From positions 1-37,955 of the forward strand of contig CAJXVR010000030.1 in NCBI GenBank assembly GCA_913061285.1: DNA of 37,955 nucleotides. Reading direction: 5' to 3'. Made by a program: the position numbers and the translations under genes. The stretch is from an uncultured Verrucomicrobiota bacterium (GTDB taxonomy: Bacteria > Verrucomicrobiota > Verrucomicrobiia > Limisphaerales > AAA164-E04). Within the stretch, counting starts at the first letter, position 1. The number at the start of each line of letters is the position of its first letter. The notes beneath the pieces were generated by a model. It did no database searches. It saw only the letters and a program-made list of their open reading frames with translations, and was not told the DNA's origin. Positions 32,740-37,955 of this stretch are shown one piece after another.

Positions 32740-34026
32740 GTGAGTCAGATTTCAGAATCGGATGTCCTGTGTGTGATTTTAGGGGGCGGGGCAGGGTCCC
32801 GACTTTTCCCGTTGACGAAGGAGCGGTCTAAACCGGCAGTGCCTCTTGGTGGTAAGTACCGACTGGTCGACGTCCCGATATCTAATTGTATCAACTCAGG
32901 TTTTAAACGCATCTACGTCCTGACTCAGTTTAACTCGGCGTCGCTGCATAAGCACATATCTCAGTCCTACAAGTTCGATCATTTTGGCGGAGGATTTGTC
33001 GAAATCCTGGCGGCAGAACAGACCCCAACCAGTACGTCTTGGTATGAGGGAACCGCGGATGCGGTGCGAAAGAACATGATTCATCTGCTGAATCATCCTT
33101 TTAAGTACTTGATTATTTTGAGTGGCGATCAGCTTTATCGGATGGATTGCCGAGGGATGCTAGATCACCATATCAAGGCGAATGCCGATATTACCGTCGC
33201 GACGACTCCAGTATTTAAGGGTGATGTTGCTGGTTTTGGGATCATGCAGATGAATTCCGAATCGAGAATTGAGCGCTTTGAGGAAAAACCTACCGATTCA
33301 AGTGTTCAGGAAAGCCTCAAAGTGGACCCAGAATGGTACTCACGTCTCGGCTTGGCGGGAGACGATCCTCGTTGGCTTGCCTCGATGGGAATCTACGTGT
33401 TCAACCGAGAGTCGTTGCTAAAGAGCATGGAGGGTACGAATACCGATTTTGGAAAACACATCATTCCCGGCGCGATTGAGAAAAGCTGTGTGTCTTCATA
33501 TATTTTTCAGGGCTATTGGGAAGATGTAGGAACGATTCGAGCCTTTTTTGAAGCAAGCTTGGATCTAGCGAGTCCCGTTCCGAGGTTTGATTTGTTTGAA
33601 GGAAAGTCGCCTATCTATACGCACCCTCGGTTTCTCCCAGCGTCTCGGATCGATGGCTCAAAGATCGGTTCATCGCTGATCTCGGATGGTTGCCAGATCA
33701 ATGGGGCGGTGCTCTCGGAAACCTTACTTGGAGTTCGGAGTATCGTGAGCGAGCAGTGTGAGTTGAATCGTGTTGTGATGATGGGGAGCGATGCTTACGA
33801 GGTTGGGAAAGAGTCTAGAGATGCCAATGATATACCCGCGATAGGCATAGGGGCGCGGTCGAAGATTTCCAATGCCATTATTGATAAGAACGCTCGAATC
33901 GGTACCGATTGTGTTCTTTCGCCCGAGGGAAAACCGGATAACTACGATGGCCAGCACTATTACATTCGCGATGGTATTGTGATCGTTCCCAAGAATGCGA
34001 CGATCCCTGATAGTACTGTCATCTGA
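32740..34026 (+). CDS. glgC: Glucose-1-phosphate adenylyltransferase
   Basis: The enzyme makes ADP-glucose from ATP and glucose 1-phosphate for glycogen. The 428-residue protein has the pyrophosphorylase signature LGGGAGSRLFPLT (14-26) with KERSKPAVPLGGKYRLVDV, then GTADAVRKN, the substrate region FEEKP, and a C-terminal left-handed beta-helix (GCQINGAVLSETLLGVRS). The style resembles plant and cyanobacterial enzymes, which are allosterically controlled by 3-phosphoglycerate; whether this one is so controlled is unknown. GTG at 32740 has GAGGA 7 bases upstream, so I prefer it to the GTG at 32710. A glycogen synthase gene is not in view. Confidence 0.93.
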   Translation: MSQISESDVLCVILGGGAGSRLFPLTKERSKPAVPLGGKYRLVDVPISNCINSGFKRIYVLTQFNSASLHKHISQSYKFDHFGGGFVEILAAEQTPTSTSWYEGTADAVRKNMIHLLNHPFKYLIILSGDQLYRMDCRGMLDHHIKANADITVATTPVFKGDVAGFGIMQMNSESRIERFEEKPTDSSVQESLKVDPEWYSRLGLAGDDPRWLASMGIYVFNRESLLKSMEGTNTDFGKHIIPGAIEKSCVSSYIFQGYWEDVGTIRAFFEASLDLASPVPRFDLFEGKSPIYTHPRFLPASRIDGSKIGSSLISDGCQINGAVLSETLLGVRSIVSEQCELNRVVMMGSDAYEVGKESRDANDIPAIGIGARSKISNAIIDKNARIGTDCVLSPEGKPDNYDGQHYYIRDGIVIVPKNATIPDSTVI

Positions 34027-34086
34027 TTAATCCTTGGTAGTTTCTCTGAGCTCGAGTCTTTTTCTTGCTTGAGAATTGATTGATCG

Positions 34087-34593
34087 ATGGCTAGTCCACG
34101 GATTCTCGATAGAACGAGTCAGATTCATCTTGATGCCGCTGTCGGTTGGCTGGGTCTAGGAAACCCAGGTGAGGCAGGCGATGAGGTCGCTAGGATTGCC
34201 AGTGATTTCGCAGAGCATCCAGATGTTCTCGAGGTGCGGTGGGAGGTCTCGGGTCGGCAAGAACGGTGGGAGGAGGCGCTGCTGATTGCTGATTCGTTGG
34301 TCTTAGGCCACCCTGAACGTTCTTCCGGCTGGTTGCATCGGTCCTATTGTCTCCACGAACTTGCTCGGACACTCGAGGCTTGGAATAAGCTGTTTCCTGC
34401 CGTCGATCGGTTTCCTAAAGAGGCAACAATCCCTTACAATCTCGCCTGTTATGCCTGCCAGCTCGGGAATCTTAAGCAGGCCGAAGAATGGTTAGAGAAG
34501 GCTGCCGCGCTTCGAGGTCGATCGGCTATCAAGAAGCTCGCTGCCGAGGACAGAGATCTTGATCCTATGAGATCGTTCTTTTCGGCCTGGTAG
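34087..34593 (+). CDS. TPR-like repeat protein
   Basis: A 168-residue all-helical protein with about four tetratricopeptide-like units (for example DAAVGWLGLGNPGEAGDEV, then EVRWEVSGRQERWEEALLIA, then YNLACYACQLGNLKQAEEW). The last unit (NLACYACQLGNLKQAEEWLEKA, about residues 118-139) is the clearest. There is no signal peptide or membrane segment. TPRs mediate protein contacts; the partner is unknown. It follows glgC by 60 bases and may be on the same transcript. Confidence 0.82.
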   Translation: MASPRILDRTSQIHLDAAVGWLGLGNPGEAGDEVARIASDFAEHPDVLEVRWEVSGRQERWEEALLIADSLVLGHPERSSGWLHRSYCLHELARTLEAWNKLFPAVDRFPKEATIPYNLACYACQLGNLKQAEEWLEKAAALRGRSAIKKLAAEDRDLDPMRSFFSAW

Positions 34594-34641
34594 ACTCCTC
34601 TCTTTCACCTTGAGGGAGCTGTCACGCGTCCTATTAGGGTA

Positions 34642-35046
34642 TTAGGGGTTGCTGGTTACCTTGTCCCAGTCAAACTGATTTGCTTTCGCATACTTCTGAA
34701 AGGCGGCCTCGTTTTGAATCAACACCGCTCTAACGACGCTTGAGTCATCCGCTCTGCCGATTTGTAGGATGGTATCTGGAATGATGTCGACCTTCTTGTG
34801 AGCATACATAAGGGCGAAGACTGACTCGGCGAGGGCGAAGTATGGCATATCCTTGTAGACGCCTTCGTAGCAATCCTCCACGACGTCGGCTAGGAACTCA
34901 AGCTGATCGACGAGGTGGGGGAAAGAAGGCGCGTTAATTTGAGCGAATTCGGCTTTCCATACGGGCAATTGCCGCATGACCTGCTGTACAATGGACGAGG
35001 TGATAAGAGAAGCCCCATGATTTACGAACCGAACGAACTCAGACAT
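34642..35046 (-). CDS. DUF1232 (YkvA-like) protein
   Basis: A 134-residue protein whose C-terminal half carries the short DUF1232 pattern. There, a helix ending in ALMYAHKKVDIIPDTILQIG is followed by RADDSSVVRAVL; this fits the family's (D/N)xIPD then DD spacing. DUF1232 is of unknown function and often lies at the membrane, though here the hydrophobic part is modest. The N-terminal 70 residues are helical and not recognised. Its upstream leader has eight T on the + strand (A-run on the coding strand) and no Shine-Dalgarno sequence. It converges with the TPR gene. Confidence 0.7.
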   Translation of the reverse strand: MSEFVRFVNHGASLITSSIVQQVMRQLPVWKAEFAQINAPSFPHLVDQLEFLADVVEDCYEGVYKDMPYFALAESVFALMYAHKKVDIIPDTILQIGRADDSSVVRAVLIQNEAAFQKYAKANQFDWDKVTSNP

Positions 35047-35170
35047 GGGTTTTTTTTATCAGAATCTATCTCTGTGGTAAATTTCTATGTTGAGATTAGT
35101 TCGGCGGAGAATTTATCGAAATCAAGCTATGGACGAACGGGATATTCGCTCGGTCATGGGCCGTTTCTTG

Positions 35171-36223
35171 TCAGTTTTGCTGCCGGTCTTGGATCTGCTC
35201 GATCGCCCATGTTGCATGCTCAGAAACGATGGCGTCTTCGTTAGATGCCAGGCGAGATAGGGTCGGTATGTTCCTCGAAGTTCCTGTATTTCCGAGTGCG
35301 ACCGAGATATTTCGCATGAGGCCTCTCCATTTGGTTCGGAAGAATGGGGTGCCTCGAAATCGTTCTTTGAAGCTGCTTTGGTCCATTTGTGCCCAGGCTT
35401 CGAGATCGATGTCTGTGGGATCGGAAAGGGCGTGAGGTTTCATGATGCGGCCTTCGACAGCGAAACGATTCCAGGGACAAACGGCTAAACAATCGTCGCA
35501 GCCGAAAATTCGATTTCCGATCAGCGGTCTTAGCTCGAGGGGGATCGATCCTTTGAGTTCAATTGTTAGATACGAAATACAGCGACGGGCATCGAGCTCG
35601 AATGGTTTTGATATCGCTTGTGTAGGGCATGCGGTAATACATTTTTGACAGGTGCCGCAGCGATTCTTCTCTGGGGAGTCAACAGGGAGAGGAATCGTCG
35701 TCAGAATTTCTGAAATGAAAAACCAATTTCCCAGTCTTCGGCTTATTAGGTTCGTATGCTTTCCTACGAATCCGATTCCCGCGCGTTGCGCCATGTCTCG
35801 TTCCAAGATTGGACCGGTATCCACATACCACAGAGAGTGACTATCGAAAGAAACGCTCCGGGTTAACTCGTCAGTCAGTTCCTTTAGTTTTTCCGCGAGA
35901 ATATCGTGGTAGTCCCGAAAGCGAGCGTATCGTGCAATCACTCCTCTTGGAATGGTGCTGTTCGTGGAAGGGTGGCGCTTAGACGGCTGAAAGTAGCTAG
36001 TCGAAAGAGAAATAACGCTCTTTAAGTTCGGAACGACGAGAGATGGATCGCAACGTTTCTCTCGGTTGCGTTCGAGGTAAGCCATCTTGCCGTGGCGGCC
36101 CTTCTCGATCCACGCTTCATAATGGCTTCGCGAGCCAGGTTGAGACCCATCGGAAACCTGGCAATGGTCAAATCCCAGAGCCTTTGCTTTGGACTGAACC
36201 CGCCGTTTGGCATCAACTTCCAT
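35171..36223 (-). CDS. queG: Epoxyqueuosine reductase
   Basis: QueG carries out the last step of queuosine synthesis in tRNA wobble position 34, using cobalamin and two 4Fe-4S clusters. The 350-residue protein has ARYARFRDYHDIL, the catalytic Asp136 in VDTGPILER, AGIGFVGKHTNL, and two ferredoxin-type clusters: CGTCQKCITACP (Cys189-Cys199) and CDDCLAVCPWN (Cys242-Cys249) with Cys215 between. The C-terminal HEAT-like repeats (SVALGNTGTSRNIPTL; HATWAIEQIQ) are family-typical. It overlaps nothing and lies 24 bases downstream of the shikimate kinase gene on the same strand. Confidence 0.95.
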   Translation of the reverse strand: MEVDAKRRVQSKAKALGFDHCQVSDGSQPGSRSHYEAWIEKGRHGKMAYLERNREKRCDPSLVVPNLKSVISLSTSYFQPSKRHPSTNSTIPRGVIARYARFRDYHDILAEKLKELTDELTRSVSFDSHSLWYVDTGPILERDMAQRAGIGFVGKHTNLISRRLGNWFFISEILTTIPLPVDSPEKNRCGTCQKCITACPTQAISKPFELDARRCISYLTIELKGSIPLELRPLIGNRIFGCDDCLAVCPWNRFAVEGRIMKPHALSDPTDIDLEAWAQMDQSSFKERFRGTPFFRTKWRGLMRNISVALGNTGTSRNIPTLSRLASNEDAIVSEHATWAIEQIQDRQQN

Positions 36224-36247
36224 AATCAGCGATCGTGAACTCGTCCG

Positions 36248-36799
36248 TCAGGGACGCTGCTGGTTTCCCTTATTGACTGCCTCGTGAAACTGTTTCGAGA
36301 TCAGTTGGGCCACGACTCGCAAAGGACGGTTGTCTGTGTTAACGATGTAGTCTGATTGTTTGTAGAATCGGGCGCGTTGTTCGAGTAGTTGGCAGATTCG
36401 CTCGACCGGATTCTCAGTCTGGAGCAAGGGGCGATGTTGTTGTCTCTTGACTCGGTGATAGATGGTTTCCGGCGAGGCCCAAAGGCAGGCAACGAACGAA
36501 TAGGTTTTGAGGATGTCTAGATTGTTGTTCTTTGTGACGAGTCCACCTCCGGTTGAAATGACCATTCGATTCCAGTTTGCCATCTCGTTGACTAACTCGT
36601 GTTCGAGTTTTCGAAAGTGTTCTTCTCCCTCACTCGCGAAGATTTCCGTGATTGTTTTTCCAGCTTTTCGTTCGATGAGTTCGTCGGTGTCGACGAATTC
36701 GTAGCGAAGGGAATTGGCCAGGAAGCGCCCCAAGGTCGATTTTCCAACCCCCATGAAACCTGTTAGGGAGAGATTGGAGATTAACCGGTTGGAAGCCAT
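36248..36799 (-). CDS. aroK: Shikimate kinase
   Basis: The enzyme phosphorylates shikimate at O3 in aromatic amino acid synthesis. The 183-residue protein has Walker A GFMGVGKST (14-22), the shikimate-binding DTD (37-39), FRKLE (62-66), STGGG (82-86) and a lid with RQQHRPLLQ. The length is usual. The start ATG at 36799 gives about ten residues before the first strand. It is followed by queG after 24 bases, and it is divergent from the Enzyme I gene with 175 bases between them. Confidence 0.93.
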   Translation of the reverse strand: MASNRLISNLSLTGFMGVGKSTLGRFLANSLRYEFVDTDELIERKAGKTITEIFASEGEEHFRKLEHELVNEMANWNRMVISTGGGLVTKNNNLDILKTYSFVACLWASPETIYHRVKRQQHRPLLQTENPVERICQLLEQRARFYKQSDYIVNTDNRPLRVVAQLISKQFHEAVNKGNQQRP

Positions 36800-36974
36800 G
36801 AAAATCAGTTAACCGACTTTTCGAGCCTGGCCAAGTTCAAATCTTGAAAACCGCCATCTGCAGGCAATATCCGGCTCGGATTTGAGCATTCTTGACCTTT
36901 CTCGATCGATTTTACTTTCGGAAGTCTCGGGCTTTTTACTTTCTTGCGTGGCTTGGTAACTCTAAAATGCTGGC

Positions 36975-37910
36975 GTGTCGACCGATGCCAAAGAGCAAGA
37001 GGTAGTGTTTAGGGGGATTCCTGTTTCATCAGGGGTTTGCCAAGGCCCTGTCGTGCTCGTTGGAGCTAAGAACCTTCATGTTCCCCAATATTTGGTAAGT
37101 GAGGCGGGAATTCCAGGTGAGATAGAACGGTTCAAGAGTGCTCTCCTCCGGACTCGGGAGGAATTACAGGCGATACAGCGTGAGCTTTGTAGTAAGGTAG
37201 AAACGAGCGATGCCGGCATTTTTGATGCTCATCTTCTTGTTCTGGAAGATCAGATGATCATTGATGAAGTAACTCGGCTCGTGGCCAGTGAACGCCTAAA
37301 CGTCGAGGCTGCTTTCGATCGGATTACGCGGAAATTTTCGGCGGCACTCAGCGCTGTTGAAGACAATTATTTACGAGAACGAGCGGCCGATATGCGGGAC
37401 GTGTCGGATCGTGTGATGGGGAATCTTGTTGGTGGAGGACGGAAAGATCCGCTGGGTGATATTTCCGAGCCTTCCATTATTATTGGCCATGATCTCAGTC
37501 CTTCAACAACGGCGATGTTTGGTCGGGAGTCTGTTCTGGGTTTTGCCACCGATGTTGGAAGCCCGACCTCGCATACGGCGATTCTCGCTCGGTCGTTGAA
37601 TCTTCCTGCCGTCGTTGCTATGCGAGATGTTTGTTCCCAGCTTCGAACGGGGCAGCAGGTTCTTTTGGATGGATATGATGGTCTGCTCATTGTGAACCCC
37701 AGTGAGGATACCTTACTGAAATATGGTGAAGTAGTCCGTCAACACGAACATATCGAACACGAGTTGGAATCGATTCGTGAACTTCCGAGTGAGTCGCTCG
37801 ACGGGGTTCCTATTCACTTGATGGCCAATATCGATCATCCGGATGAAGGCGGGGATGTGAGTCTGTATGGCGGTGAAGGGGTGGGCTTGTTTCGTACCGA
37901 GTATTTATTC
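36975..37910 (+). CDS. ptsI: PTS Enzyme I, 3' end missing (contig end)
   Basis: Enzyme I passes phosphate from phosphoenolpyruvate to HPr. The 312 codons seen start at GTG with VVFRGIPVSSGVCQGPVVLV, so the family begins almost at once and no GAF domain is present as in PtsP. The helical HPr-binding region runs to about 140, and the phosphohistidine is His200 in PTSHTAILARSLNLPAV. The last residues GVGLFRTEYLF enter the PEP-binding barrel, of which the rest is lost because the contig ends. The last base (C of TTC) is also the first base of the adapter. An in-frame TAA lies 12 bases upstream of the GTG, limiting the start. Confidence 0.92.
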
Positions 37911-37955
37911 TGTCTCTTATACACATCTCCGAGCCCACGAGACCTCTCTACATCT
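37910..37955. other. Nextera (Tn5) sequencing adapter with i7 index
   Basis: Bases 37910-37928 are the Tn5 mosaic end CTGTCTCTTATACACATCT, 37929-37943 continue as CCGAGCCCACGAGAC, then CTCTCTAC (37944-37951), which I recall as Nextera i7 index N707, and ATCT, the first bases of the P7 flow-cell end. This is a library artefact, not chromosome, and the coding frame of ptsI across it is meaningless. Confidence 0.97.

Noticed and set aside
34594..34641. Bidirectional terminator between the TPR and DUF1232 genes
   Set aside because: Only partial CTCC/GGAG pairing and no T-run in the short gap.
37367..37690. Frame of 107 residues on the - strand
   Set aside because: It is antisense to the Enzyme I gene, whose motifs are clear.

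Overview
This window is the 5' end of a contig from a member of the Verrucomicrobiota, probably the Opitutia side of the phylum. Three things point there. A small, strongly basic protein gene of the Chlamydiae/Verrucomicrobia rRNA-linked type lies directly after the 5S rRNA (762-917). One protein carries a PEP-CTERM (exosortase) tail (26238-26906). The phosphopantothenoylcysteine synthetase stands alone rather than fused to CoaC. The assignment rests on recognised families, not on a search. The contig begins inside the 23S rRNA. Its last 46 bases are a Nextera/Tn5 library adapter with an i7 index, so real sequence stops at about 37909.

Layout. 1-743: 3' end of 23S, 5S and a strong terminator. 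762-3218: small basic protein, an RsuA/RluB pseudouridine synthase, an AraC-type DNA-binding domain, a tiny membrane protein and RsmD. 3500-6477: YqaA-type and DUF2809 membrane proteins, a dolichyl-phosphate-mannose-synthase-like GT2 and a Gfo/Idh/MocA oxidoreductase, all on +. 6478-6861 has no intact gene, only an apparent remnant of an FGE-sulfatase domain. 6862-13327: infA, a YgjP-type metallopeptidase, an alpha/beta hydrolase, a DUF4399 secreted protein, a DEDDy exonuclease, VanZ, a ClC antiporter with CBS domains, a phosphoesterase and a DUF6580 membrane protein. 13424-20653: RluA-type synthase, PA0069-type radical SAM protein, a small membrane protein, an orphan ABC ATPase coupled to an RsmB-like methyltransferase, NAD kinase overlapping TlyA, and an SPFH protein. 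20878-25995: an RND efflux pair followed by an unknown secreted protein. 26238-34593: PEP-CTERM protein, 6-phosphogluconate dehydrogenase, HAD phosphatase, PTS EIIA, ArgRS, CoaB, GlgC and a TPR protein. 34642-37910: DUF1232, QueG, shikimate kinase and a truncated PTS Enzyme I.

How the genes fit together. RNA modification and translation are heavily represented: rRNA, small basic protein, RluB, RsmD, IF-1, RluA, RsmB, TlyA, ArgRS and QueG. A second theme is central carbon and its control: Gnd, GlgC, EIIA and Enzyme I, with no sugar permease in view. Almost no gene has a recognisable Shine-Dalgarno sequence, and several use GTG or TTG starts. I found no tRNA, CRISPR array, prophage, insertion sequence or defence island. 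This is mostly housekeeping chromosome, and I do not claim a novel system. The most interesting items are the rRNA-linked basic protein, the unknown secreted protein after the RND pump, the poverty of Shine-Dalgarno sequences and several hairpins without T-tracts.
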